A stretch of 10,554 nucleotides of DNA from positions 1 through 10,554 of the forward strand of contig JANXSH010001354.1 in NCBI GenBank assembly GCA_025356615.1, given 5' to 3'. The translations under genes were made by a program, and so were the position numbers. The notes below the pieces were generated by a model. The model was not told the origin of the DNA, searched no databases, and saw nothing but the letters and a program-made list of their open reading frames with translations. Source of the DNA: Planctomycetia bacterium (GTDB lineage: Bacteria > Planctomycetota > Planctomycetia > Gemmatales > Gemmataceae). Positions 1-6,981 of this stretch are shown here, piece after piece (position 1 is the stretch's first letter; every line of letters starts with the position of its first letter).

Positions 1-92
1 TTTGCAACGAAACTCGACCTCTGGGACGAAAAATAAGGACTTACGTCGATTCGGCAAGGACTTACGTCGAGAAAGTCGAGTTTCGTTGCAAA
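1..92. repeat. 92-bp inverted-repeat element with internal direct repeats
   Basis: Bases 1-18 and 75-92 are perfect reverse complements (18 of 18). Between them lie two copies of the 15-mer AAGGACTTACGTCGA at 35-49 and 56-70, a 21-bp period. The left arm starts at the window edge, so the element could be longer. It contains no gene. A short element with long perfect ends resembles a MITE or another dispersed palindromic element, but no target-site duplication can be tested at the edge. The structure is seen directly; mobility is inference. Confidence 0.6.
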
Positions 93-594
93 GCCGCCGA
101 AGAGAAGCAACGACTTGCGTGACAAGTAGATTTTCGAGAAAAATGGTGGCGAGCGCGACAAGAGGATTGACAACGGTGGAATCATTGATAGGATTGTTCA
201 GCAGAATGAGACATGATCGGTGGTTCGTCCGAGAGCTGGGCACGGGAGGAATACAACCCGTCGTGACCGGAATCGAAGGCTCGAGGCCCAATAAGCCGTC
301 AGGTGCTGGTGTCTCCGCTCACAAAACCTGCAATGGATTCGGGCACGAGTGACGAGCCAATGGCACGGGATTTTTTGCATGAATTCGGGGCGTACCGGAT
401 AGTGACACCGCCATGTCGTCGATACCGAATTGGTTGCAGGTGTTGTGAGCGACGACACTAGCGACACGAACTCCGCCGACTGGACCGATGCAGGCGGAAT
501 TGCTTGCGGAGCGACGTTTACTCTCGGGTTGACGCGGCTTGGACGGCGCAGGCCAAGCTCTGTTTCGGTCCCACACCTCTAGGAGGGTATTCGC
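93..594. other. Non-coding stretch, no convincing gene
   Basis: About 500 bp with no open frame that looks like a protein: the frames present are short, overlap on both strands and lack a ribosome site or recognisable motif. A possible promoter is TTGACA at 167-172, a 16-bp spacer and TAGGAT at 189-194, on the plus strand. It is about 400 bp from the next gene, so its role is unclear. The only clear signal near the right end is the ribosome-binding site of the next gene (AGGAGG, 581-586). Confidence 0.5.
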
Positions 595-1362
595 ATGGTG
601 GCAAAGTGGTGGCGAATGTGCCTACTAACCGTGCTGATGAGTCTGCTGGCGACGCCAACAGGCCAGGCGGGGTTACTGACGCAGAGTGTAGTCCTGACCA
701 ACGTCGGCCCGACTGACTGGACCGCCGTGGTGACTTACGATAACCGCGACACTGTAGCGTTGGGCTGGACTCCAGGTTCTCCGGTCACCAAGACATCGAA
801 AGGTGTGCTGGGGGTATTGGCAAACCTTGTTTCGAACGAACCCATTCGACTCGTATTTACCGAGAACGCTAAGGCAACGGTAACTGAAGATGTGTTTGGT
901 ACTGGTGCCTTACGATTTTCGCTCGCCGAAACTTTCGCGAACAGTTCTCCAGTCGATTGGAGTGGCTTCACGGCAAAACTGTTTGATCGCGACACGGATA
1001 ATGACCTGAAGAACCCAATGGCGGGCGTGCCGCCTGATTCCTTCTCTAAGCTTCATCCCTCAGCGGCCCATTTCCATCCCTCCAGCGACCCGGCAAACTA
1101 TAATCCGTTTGCGCTTCTGAATCGGCAGCAGACGATGACTTCGCTCATTTTCGCTGGTGCCACGGTCAGCCAGGGAACGGGGGCGTTCAATATCTACTCC
1201 CTGTCCACCCATGATATTCAGCACGAGGGCTTCCAGCGGCGTTTCGAGCTCGACCAGGCTCCAGTGCTCGTTCCTGAGCCGGCGAGCCTTACCCTGTTGT
1301 TGACCGGTATCATCGGTCTGGTTGGCTACGGTCACTACCGTCGCCGAAGGCCCTGCGACTGA
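595..1362 (+). CDS. PEP-CTERM sorting-domain exported protein
   Basis: A 255-residue exported protein. Residues 1-25 form a signal peptide (K4, WWR, then a hydrophobic run to about residue 19, with a likely cleavage after the QA at 24-25). The C-terminus is a classic PEP-CTERM signal: VPEPAS at 226-231, a hydrophobic segment at about 232-246, and an arginine cluster at 249-252. In known systems this signal is cut by exosortase and the protein is delivered to the envelope or extracellular matrix. The middle is a predicted beta-rich adhesin-like region with two similar stretches, PTDWTAVVTY (39-48) and SPVDWSGFTAKLFD (118-131), which may mark repeated beta-sandwich units. The start is fixed by AGGAGG at 581-586, 8 nt upstream of ATG. 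No exosortase gene is in the window. Third codon positions are less GC-rich than in the genes from 2131 onward. The specific role is unknown. Confidence 0.88.
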   Translation: MVAKWWRMCLLTVLMSLLATPTGQAGLLTQSVVLTNVGPTDWTAVVTYDNRDTVALGWTPGSPVTKTSKGVLGVLANLVSNEPIRLVFTENAKATVTEDVFGTGALRFSLAETFANSSPVDWSGFTAKLFDRDTDNDLKNPMAGVPPDSFSKLHPSAAHFHPSSDPANYNPFALLNRQQTMTSLIFAGATVSQGTGAFNIYSLSTHDIQHEGFQRRFELDQAPVLVPEPASLTLLLTGIIGLVGYGHYRRRRPCD

Positions 1363-1763
1363 CCGTCCCGTGCATTCCATTGCGGACGACCGCTGGCGAC
1401 ATCGGGGTGGCGTGCGCGCGGTTCAACGTCCGACCGGTCTGATACACGTTCCCGGTGTTGCTGTCTCATTTTTCCGGGGCTGGGATTATGAGACAGTATC
1501 AGCGGGAACGTGTATGAGAGGTTTGACTGCTCAGGGCCAGAGTGGTTTGCAGTCGATCTGGTATGAAGCCTGCGCGACGACGTAGCATCAGTGTTCGAAC
1601 TGGCCGTGAACACGGGAGTACACGCGGCGACTGCCAGCATCATACGGGGGTCGGCGGCTAGCAGTCTGGAGGTAGGTCAACGGTAACACTTCAGCCTTGT
1701 GAAGCGATTTTCTCTGGGAGTGGTGGCACTTGCCCTTTGCCTTTTGGTGTCCATCGCCTGCCC
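1363..1763. other. Intergenic region between PEP-CTERM gene and small minus-strand gene
   Basis: About 400 bp between two genes that converge on it. The one clear element is the long hairpin at 1442-1515, listed separately. Open frames here are short, overlap antisense to each other, and show no motif or ribosome site. A 5-bp stem (CTTCA/TGAAG around 1689-1704) is too weak to call a terminator. Nothing else is supported. Confidence 0.45.
1442..1515. repeat. Long imperfect palindrome (28-nt arms)
   Basis: Arms 1442-1469 and 1488-1515 pair over about 25 of 28 positions: a perfect outer 13-bp block (1442-1454 with 1503-1515), a partly mismatched 6-nt stretch, and a perfect inner 9-bp block CTGTCTCAT/ATGAGACAG (1461-1469 with 1488-1496). 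The loop is 18 nt. It lies 80 bp past the PEP-CTERM stop codon, so it could end that transcript, but it lacks a T-tract. The arm length and mismatch pattern also fit a remnant of a transposable element or MITE. No target duplication is evident at the ends. Confidence 0.6.
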
Positions 1764-1958
1764 TCAGTGCCTCAACCCCGCTCTCGGTCCCGCTTCGAGA
1801 TACTCCGTCGGGATGGTCTGGACTTCGGGAACGCCCTGCTCGCATTCTCCGAACCAGACGCCGGTGTGATCCTCCATGTCACCAGGCAACTCCTCTCCCG
1901 TCATCACGACGATGCCCACTTCCTGGTTGATCGTTACGAAATCGCCCTTCTGGAACAT
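1764..1958 (-). CDS. Small conserved-looking hypothetical protein, predicted beta-barrel
   Basis: A 64-residue cytosolic protein of unknown function. It begins MFQKGDFVTI, followed by a Q-x-V-G-I-V-V strand, a T-G-E-E-L turn, an acidic G-D-M-E-D-H stretch, V-W-F-G-E, and a C-terminal P-T-E-Y. The alternation of short beta strands and turns resembles small SH3/KOW-like barrels, but this is a fold guess, not a family assignment. The start at 1958 is chosen because GAGGAGG (plus-strand 1968-1974) lies 9 nt upstream. An in-frame ATG at 1979 would overlap that ribosome site and add an unlikely MVRRLST extension. The gene is divergent from the 2131 gene and has a possible promoter with palindrome just upstream. 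Coding is supported by the ribosome site and protein-like composition. Confidence 0.7.
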   Translation of the reverse strand: MFQKGDFVTINQEVGIVVMTGEELPGDMEDHTGVWFGECEQGVPEVQTIPTEYLEAGPRAGLRH

Positions 1959-2004
1959 GGTTGAAAGCCTCCTCACCATAGGTATCCACGTCGAACCCTT
2001 GCCA

Positions 2005-2028
2005 AGTATAGCGAGCGGTTGTCGCTAT
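2005..2028 (-). promoter_or_regulatory. Possible -10 box overlapping an operator-like palindrome
   Basis: On the minus strand, TATACT (plus-strand 2005-2010) matches 5 of 6 bases of a -10 box and would start RNA near 1998, about 40 nt before the small gene. No good -35 box is visible at 17 bp. The box overlaps a perfect 7-bp inverted repeat, ATAGCGA at 2008-2014 and TCGCTAT at 2022-2028, separated by 7 nt. A palindrome on a -10 element in a 172-bp divergent gap is what a repressor site would look like; this is inference only. Confidence 0.3.
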
Positions 2029-2130
2029 CGTCTTGCCGCCTGCCGACCGTCAGCAGAATCTTCGGCGGCTGCGGCTGCGCGGGCATATGATATCCGCCTG
2101 CGTCTGCTTCCCCCCACGAGACCCCCTCCC

Positions 2131-4437
2131 ATGCAACGCCTCCTCGCCGTGCGCGGCACCTTGCTCCTGTTCCTCGCCCTCGGCCTCGGTTTCGCCCAGA
2201 TCGCGGAAACGGCCGCCCCGAAGCCTGCCGCCTCGATCTGGGGCGAGCCGATCGCGAAACAGCCCTTCGACACCCAGGTCTTCCGCCCCATCAAGGTCCC
2301 CGCCTGGCTGGAGGACACCGTCGGGTGCGGCTACACACTCTCCGTGATGGATCGCAAGGGTCGAATCGCGGCGGCGAAGCACGGCGTCACGATCAGCGAG
2401 ATGGGCTTCGTCGATCCGTTCTACGCCTACTACGACAGCAAGCTCCTGAAGCGACGCAGCCCCCACGTCCCCCTCGGACGAATCGAAAAGGAGATCGCGG
2501 AGTACAAGGAACTCGGCGTCCGCATCCTCGCCGTCTACCCGCCCTGCCTCCAGGCAGAAGCCTACGAGAACCACCCCGACTGGAGGCGGATCGCCACGAA
2601 CACGACGACCGTCCCCTCGGTGGACATGAAGAAGGAGCCGCACGGCGGCATGCTCTGCCTGCTGGGGCCGTATGGCGACTTCTTCATCGACGTGTTGGTC
2701 GAGATCCAGACCAAATACCCGGACGTGTCCGCCTACAGTTTCGACGGGCTGCACTACGGGGGCGTCTGTTACTGTAAGCACTGCCGCGCCAACTATCGTA
2801 AGGCTACCGGCAAAGACATTCCCAACGCCGACATGAACGATGTCGCCTTTCGACGCTACCAGCATTGGGCCGATCGCCGGATGGAGGATGTCGTTCGGCG
2901 CATGCAGACGCGGTTGAAGGCCATCAAACCCACGGTCGCGCTCGTCAGTTGGACGACGAACGCCGGGCGCTTCGGCCACTTCCTGAGCATCCCGCGCAAC
3001 ATGCCCGCGCGCATGAACCTCCTGCTCGACGCGCCGGACCAGGAGTTCTGGCTCGACGAGACGAACCGCGGCGCGACCATCGTCCCGGCGTTCGCCAACG
3101 CCTACATCTGGGCGACCACGAACCACCGCGTCGCCTTCAGCGAGCCGTACATCCTCAGCCACGGCAACCCCTACGGCAAGGACAGCTTCCCGCCCGAGGA
3201 GATCCAGCGCCGGATGATGCTGGCGCTGACCTACGGCGCTTCCCCGAGCATCGCCGTCGCCCAGCCGAAGAACCTCCAGAAGGAACTCTACGCCTGCCTC
3301 GACGAGGTCAAACGCCGCAAACCCTGGCTGACGCACAAGAAGCCGGAGCCGTGGGCCGCGATGGTGATGAGCGACAACACGCGCAACTTCTACGGCCGAT
3401 CGGCGGGGCGCGTCGAGGAACGCTACATGGCCTCGGTGTTCGGCACCTTCCGCGCCGCCGTCGAGGAGCATTTGCCCACGACCGTCCTCAACGACTGGAA
3501 CCTAAACCCGACCGATCTGGCACGCTACAAGGTGCTGATCCTGCCGAACACCGCCTGCCTGGATGATGCACAAGTCGCCGCCATCGATGAGTACGTCCGC
3601 AAGGGCGGCGGCCTCGTCGCCAGCCTGGACACGTCCCTCTTCGACGAGTTCGGCACCCCACGCGAGAACTTCGCCCTGTCGAAAGTCCTCGGCGTCACCT
3701 ATCGCGGCCTCCCCGCACAGACCGCGAAGAAGGAGGACATCGACATCAACTTCGCGAAGTCGATCGGCCCGGACTACTGGGAGAAACGCAAGGACATCTT
3801 CGACTTCGTGCAGGACACGTCCTCGTTCCTCAACCAGGGCAAGATGAAGACCTACGTCGCGGATCAATCGGTCACGTTCAAGGGTGCCGCCGTGCGCGTC
3901 GGCCTGAAGGGCGGGAAGGGCGTCGGCACACTGCGTACCCGAACCGCCGGGGCCGAGGCGATGCCCGCCGTCGTGAAGCACACCCACGGCAAGGGGCGGG
4001 TCGTCTACCTCGCGGCGGGATTCGACTCGGCGTATTACCTCTACGCCTACCCCTACCAGCGCCTCATCCTCGCCCACGCGGTGCGCTGGGCCGCATCCGC
4101 GCCTCAGCCGGTCGTCGTCGAAGCCCCGATGTGCGTCCACTCGACGGTGATGCGCCAGACGAAGGGGAAGACGGAGAGGTTTATCGTCCACCTCTTCAGC
4201 GACCTGAACACGACGGCCTTCCACGCGCTGCCGAACGACGATGTCCCGTTGCGCGAGGAAGTCGTGCCGATCCATAACATCCGCGTGACGTTCTCGAGCG
4301 CCTACCGCTTCCGCACGATCCGCCTGGAGCCGGCGGGGAAGGAACTGAAGATCGAGAAGACGCCCACAGGGACGAGCGTCGTCGTGCCGAGGCTGGATGT
4401 GCATTCGATGGTCGTCGGAGAACTCGAGGCTCGATAG
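2131..4437 (+). CDS. Secreted glycoside-hydrolase-like protein (GHL6-type barrel plus GH42-type trimerisation-like domain)
   Basis: A 768-residue exported protein, probably sugar-active. Residues 1-29 are a signal peptide (R3, R8, then a leucine-rich core, cleavage near AETAA). Residues about 60-400 resemble the (beta/alpha)8 barrel of hypothetical glycosyl hydrolase 6 and alpha-amylase-like families, with TISEMGFVDPFYAYY at 87-101, FDG at 204-206 and C-x-C-x2-C (C213, C215, C218). D205 is a candidate catalytic residue and E338 (FSEPY) a second; both are guesses. Residues about 405-525 match the GH42 beta-galactosidase trimerisation/GATase-like fold (YKVLILPNTACL, then a conserved R-K-G-G-G at 490-494), extending to GKGRVVYLAAGF at 620-631. 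A beta-sandwich tail ends the protein. ATG 2131 has no Shine-Dalgarno site but starts the signal peptide; the open frame continues upstream to 1876, where it is antisense to the small gene. Cotranscribed with the hydrolase 45 bp downstream. Substrate unknown. Confidence 0.85.
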   Translation: MQRLLAVRGTLLLFLALGLGFAQIAETAAPKPAASIWGEPIAKQPFDTQVFRPIKVPAWLEDTVGCGYTLSVMDRKGRIAAAKHGVTISEMGFVDPFYAYYDSKLLKRRSPHVPLGRIEKEIAEYKELGVRILAVYPPCLQAEAYENHPDWRRIATNTTTVPSVDMKKEPHGGMLCLLGPYGDFFIDVLVEIQTKYPDVSAYSFDGLHYGGVCYCKHCRANYRKATGKDIPNADMNDVAFRRYQHWADRRMEDVVRRMQTRLKAIKPTVALVSWTTNAGRFGHFLSIPRNMPARMNLLLDAPDQEFWLDETNRGATIVPAFANAYIWATTNHRVAFSEPYILSHGNPYGKDSFPPEEIQRRMMLALTYGASPSIAVAQPKNLQKELYACLDEVKRRKPWLTHKKPEPWAAMVMSDNTRNFYGRSAGRVEERYMASVFGTFRAAVEEHLPTTVLNDWNLNPTDLARYKVLILPNTACLDDAQVAAIDEYVRKGGGLVASLDTSLFDEFGTPRENFALSKVLGVTYRGLPAQTAKKEDIDINFAKSIGPDYWEKRKDIFDFVQDTSSFLNQGKMKTYVADQSVTFKGAAVRVGLKGGKGVGTLRTRTAGAEAMPAVVKHTHGKGRVVYLAAGFDSAYYLYAYPYQRLILAHAVRWAASAPQPVVVEAPMCVHSTVMRQTKGKTERFIVHLFSDLNTTAFHALPNDDVPLREEVVPIHNIRVTFSSAYRFRTIRLEPAGKELKIEKTPTGTSVVVPRLDVHSMVVGELEAR

Positions 4438-4482
4438 ACTGTTCGGGAGTCCTCGTTCCTTCCCGCATCAGGAGTTCGCATC

Positions 4483-5304
4483 ATGAGAATGGCCTCGCTG
4501 TGCCTCGCGTTCCTCGTCGCCGTGCCCGCTTACGCCGACGACAAGAAGCCCTCGTATGAAGTCGAAACGCGCAAGAACATTTCCTACCACGAAGGCAAGG
4601 ACGCCGACGCGGTGCGTCACAAGCTCGATCTCTACCTGCCCAAGGGCGCGAAGGACTACCCGGTCTTCTTTTTCATCCACGGCGGTGGCTGGACCAACGG
4701 GAGTAAGAACGGCTTCGCCGCGCACGGCAAGACGTTCGCCTCGAACGGCATCGCCTTCGTCGCCGTCAACTATCGTCTCAGTCCGACCGTCAAGCACCCC
4801 GACCACGCGAAGGATGTCGCGGAGGCGTTCGCCTGGGTCGTCGCCAACCTCGGCAAGGACGGTGCGGACACGAAGCAAATCTTCGTCGCCGGCCACAGCG
4901 CCGGCGGGCACCTCGCGGCACTCCTCGCCACCGACGAGAGCTACCTGAAGTCCTACAAGCTCGGTCTGGCGAATATCAAGGGCGTCGTCCCCATCAGCGG
5001 CGTCTTCGACGTGAGCCACGAGCGTATGGCCCGGTCGTTCGGCGACGAGGACAGCCGAAAGGGCGCGTCGCCGATGACGCACATCGGCGACAAGCTGCCG
5101 CCGTTCCTGGTCCTCTACGCCGACAAGGAACTCGGCGCGCTGGGCGAGCAGGCCGAGGCGTTCGGCAAAGCGGTCAAGGAGAAGAAGGGCAAAATCGAGG
5201 TGAAGATGATCGAGAACCGCGACCACGGCACGATCATGCGAAACGCCTCGAGGGCGGACGACGAGGCGACGAAGGCGATCTTCGCCTTCATTCGCGGGAA
5301 GTAA
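4483..5304 (+). CDS. Secreted alpha/beta hydrolase (HSL/BD-FAE-like esterase)
   Basis: A 273-residue exported serine hydrolase. The signal peptide spans residues 1-18 with a likely AYA/DD cleavage. The oxyanion-hole motif HGGGW is at 66-70, NYRLSP at 96-101, and the nucleophile elbow GHSAGG at 137-142 (Ser139). The likely acid is D214 (YADKE) and the base H248 (RDHG). This matches the hormone-sensitive-lipase/carboxylesterase group, including bifunctional feruloyl/acetyl-xylan-type esterases; the actual ester is unknown. AGGAG at 4470-4474 lies 8 nt before ATG; a second ATG two codons later is less well spaced. It begins 45 bp after the glycosidase-like gene on the same strand with no terminator between, so the two probably share an mRNA. 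Joint work on a decorated (acylated) polysaccharide is an attractive inference. A strong hairpin follows the stop. Confidence 0.9.
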   Translation: MRMASLCLAFLVAVPAYADDKKPSYEVETRKNISYHEGKDADAVRHKLDLYLPKGAKDYPVFFFIHGGGWTNGSKNGFAAHGKTFASNGIAFVAVNYRLSPTVKHPDHAKDVAEAFAWVVANLGKDGADTKQIFVAGHSAGGHLAALLATDESYLKSYKLGLANIKGVVPISGVFDVSHERMARSFGDEDSRKGASPMTHIGDKLPPFLVLYADKELGALGEQAEAFGKAVKEKKGKIEVKMIENRDHGTIMRNASRADDEATKAIFAFIRGK

Positions 5305-5312
5305 GGCGACAC

Positions 5313-5345
5313 CGAGGGGACCGAACCGAAAGGCCGGTCCCCTCG
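5313..5345. terminator. Hairpin between converging genes, likely bidirectional terminator
   Basis: A perfect 11-bp stem, CGAGGGGACCG (5313-5323) with CGGTCCCCTCG (5335-5345), and an 11-nt loop. It sits 8 bp after the hydrolase stop and 16 bp before the stop of the opposing gene. There is no T-tract on either side, so it would be a weak or factor-assisted intrinsic terminator, which is common in GC-rich genomes. Confidence 0.65.
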
Positions 5346-5361
5346 TACCGCTCTCGTGCGA

Positions 5362-6339
5362 TCAATACCCGATCTTCTCGAAGAGATTCATCACCTCTTG
5401 CAGGGTGATCTCGGGAACGATGTCACCGAGGCCGAGTTCGACGCGATAGTTCGAGACCGGGGCGACCGCGATGACGAGGCCCAAGATCAGGAACGTGAAG
5501 ATCCGTGACACCCAGCGGCGGTGGATGAACAGGGCCGCGAGCAGGAAGAAGACGCACGCGCCAGCCGCGCCGCCTATTGCAGCGTAGAACTGTTGGCTCG
5601 GGACCAGCGTGGCATCCCCGGCCATGCCGTTCAGTTTGCTCTTGGCCACCGTCGCATCAAACCTCTCGGTATGCCTTGCCTCATCTTTGTACTGGGGCAA
5701 GAACAGGAACAAGGCGGCGGAACTGAACATCGTGGCGAGGTAGAGGAAGGACAGCGTAAGGAATCCCTGGCGGCGCGTGACGAGACCGCCCACGAAGAAG
5801 AGCAACATCACCCCGGCCGCGACTCCGGGAATGATCGACGTGTAGTCCCCGAAATCGGCATCGATGCGGCTGACCTTCTGCTTACCGATCGTCGTCGCGA
5901 AACCTTCGGTCGCGTTGATCGTGGCGGGGGCGAGATACGGACTCGAGGCGATGGCCCCAAGGCCCAGGATGCCCAGGAAGAGGCAGGTCGTGCCGATCCA
6001 ACTGAAGCGGCGTCGGACGACGGGCTTTTCGTCCTCCGACTTCGCGGAGACCTCGTCGGCCTCGACCGGCTTCGACTTCTTCGCGCGCGATCGGCGTGGG
6101 ACAGGGGCATCCAAGGGCGGCTCATCGTCCTCGACGATGATGGCCTGCATGGGTGCCGCCGAGACGATCGGCTCGTCCGAAAGTGTTGCGCGAGACGCGC
6201 TGGTGGGAACCCTGTCGCCAGCCGGGACGTACATCCACGATTTGCAGTCGGGGCACTGCCCGCGCATGCCGGAGTATCGATTCTTCACTTTGTGGATTCG
6301 GGCACAAGCCGGGTTCGGGCAGTGGACTTCGATCGCCAT
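5362..6339 (-). CDS. Zinc-ribbon protein with five predicted membrane helices
   Basis: A 325-residue membrane protein of unknown function. Residues 7-32 carry a four-cysteine zinc ribbon (C7, C12, C29, C32; the latter pair as C-P-D-C). Residues about 40-112 are a charged, low-complexity linker, acidic at 70-77 and basic at 82-90. Five hydrophobic segments follow at about 113-137, 169-188, 192-214, 251-272 and 278-298, ending in a short amphipathic tail. Cytosolic zinc ribbon plus linker plus membrane domain is a layout often seen in planctomycetes. The start at 6339 is chosen because the ribbon begins there and GAGAGGG lies upstream. The frame is open to a TTG at 6588 that would overlap the stop of the neighbouring gene, and to an ATG at 6420, but those 83 extra residues look non-coding. 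A sensor or scaffold role is possible but not shown. Confidence 0.75.
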   Translation of the reverse strand: MAIEVHCPNPACARIHKVKNRYSGMRGQCPDCKSWMYVPAGDRVPTSASRATLSDEPIVSAAPMQAIIVEDDEPPLDAPVPRRSRAKKSKPVEADEVSAKSEDEKPVVRRRFSWIGTTCLFLGILGLGAIASSPYLAPATINATEGFATTIGKQKVSRIDADFGDYTSIIPGVAAGVMLLFFVGGLVTRRQGFLTLSFLYLATMFSSAALFLFLPQYKDEARHTERFDATVAKSKLNGMAGDATLVPSQQFYAAIGGAAGACVFFLLAALFIHRRWVSRIFTFLILGLVIAVAPVSNYRVELGLGDIVPEITLQEVMNLFEKIGY

Positions 6340-6584
6340 GACGAGTACCCTCTCGCGGGTCGGCCCGTCCCTGAGGCTCGGTCCCACGTTATGAATTCGC
6401 TCGGGAAAGATGAGACTCATCCTACCGAAAGAAATCAGTCGAGGGCATCTCAATCGCGAAAAATGAGGACTGGGCAAGATGGGTAGGCAGTAGAATCCGT
6501 ACAAGTCGCGAGGATGGCGTCGATGGTACAGGGGAGATCGGGGGAGGATTTTTGCCCTCGGCCCCGACCTTCGCCACTTCTGGC

Positions 6585-6863
6585 TCAATGTAGCCTCTTG
6601 TATCCGAATGCCTTGAGGTAATTCGGGTCGTTAGGGTTCACCCTCGTCCCGGTGTTGCTCCCGCCGGGCATCAGGACATCGTGGAACGAGCCAAACAGGT
6701 TGGTCAGGCGAAAGGGGCTACTCAGCATCGAGGCGGTGCCCCACAGGCCGATCTTGTTGGTGCGGGTCGGAGTCCTGCTGGTCATGCCGAAACTCTGGGC
6801 CGACGCCGACTCCACGACGATCGCCCCCACCAGTAAGGCCGCGAGCCAGATGACGTTGCGCAT
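6585..6863 (-). CDS. Small secreted protein of unknown function
   Basis: A 92-residue exported protein. Residues 1-22 are a clear signal peptide (hydrophobic core at 4-17, cleavage after ASA, leaving QSFG at the N-terminus). The mature part is about 70 residues, rich in Ser, Thr, Asn and Gly, with basic T-R-T-P-T-R-T at about 28-35 and N-x-N-D-P-N-Y-L-K-A-F-G-Y near the end. There are no cysteines, no lipobox and no membrane anchor, so it is probably periplasmic or secreted. AGGAGG (plus-strand CCTCCT, 6873-6878) lies 9 nt upstream of ATG, and a good promoter with a 60-nt leader precedes it. I recognise no family. It sits between the DUF58 gene and the zinc-ribbon gene on the same strand, with 245 bp to the latter. 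Confidence 0.72.
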   Translation of the reverse strand: MRNVIWLAALLVGAIVVESASAQSFGMTSRTPTRTNKIGLWGTASMLSSPFRLTNLFGSFHDVLMPGGSNTGTRVNPNDPNYLKAFGYKRLH

Positions 6864-6895
6864 ACGGTTCCCCCTCCTGCGCGAGACAGGTTCAC

Positions 6896-6911
6896 TCGAT
6901 CCCCCGATCGA
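6896..6911 (-). promoter_or_regulatory. Short hairpin in the 5' leader of the small secreted gene
   Basis: TCGATC (6896-6901) and GATCGA (6906-6911) form a 6-bp stem with a 4-nt loop, which reads GGGG in the minus-strand RNA. It lies between the predicted transcription start (about 6926) and the ribosome site (6873-6878), so it could affect mRNA stability. The structure is seen; a role is inference. Confidence 0.3.
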
Positions 6912-6932
6912 CGTGTGAATGCAAGAGGGCGA

Positions 6933-6960
6933 CGTATAGCGTCCCCGAGACGGATGTCAA
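6933..6960 (-). promoter_or_regulatory. Sigma70-type promoter for the small secreted gene
   Basis: On the minus strand, a consensus -35 TTGACA (plus-strand TGTCAA, 6955-6960), a 16-bp spacer and -10 TATACG (plus-strand CGTATA, 6933-6938). Transcription would start near 6926, leaving a leader of about 62 nt. It lies in the 118-bp gap after the DUF58 stop, so the small gene can be expressed independently of DUF58. Confidence 0.55.
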
Positions 6961-6981
6961 GCGAAAAGAGAGGGCAAAACC

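Noticed and set aside
35..70. Possible CRISPR-like repeats
   Set aside because: Only two 15-bp units 21 bp apart, with no spacer array; they belong to the palindromic element.
1876..2130. Upstream extension of the glycosidase-like frame by 85 codons
   Set aside because: It is antisense to the 64-residue gene and has no ribosome site; the signal peptide begins at 2131.
2050..3471. A 473-residue minus-strand open frame opposite the glycosidase-like gene
   Set aside because: A high-GC antisense shadow: rich in Arg, Val, Gly and Asp without motifs, and it overlaps a well-supported gene with a signal peptide and family motifs.
3502..4404. A 300-residue minus-strand open frame
   Set aside because: Antisense to the C-terminal half of the same gene, with no ribosome site and a repetitive low-complexity composition.
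6340..6588. N-terminal extension of the zinc-ribbon protein from TTG 6588
   Set aside because: The 83 extra residues look non-coding, and the zinc ribbon starts right at the ATG at 6339.
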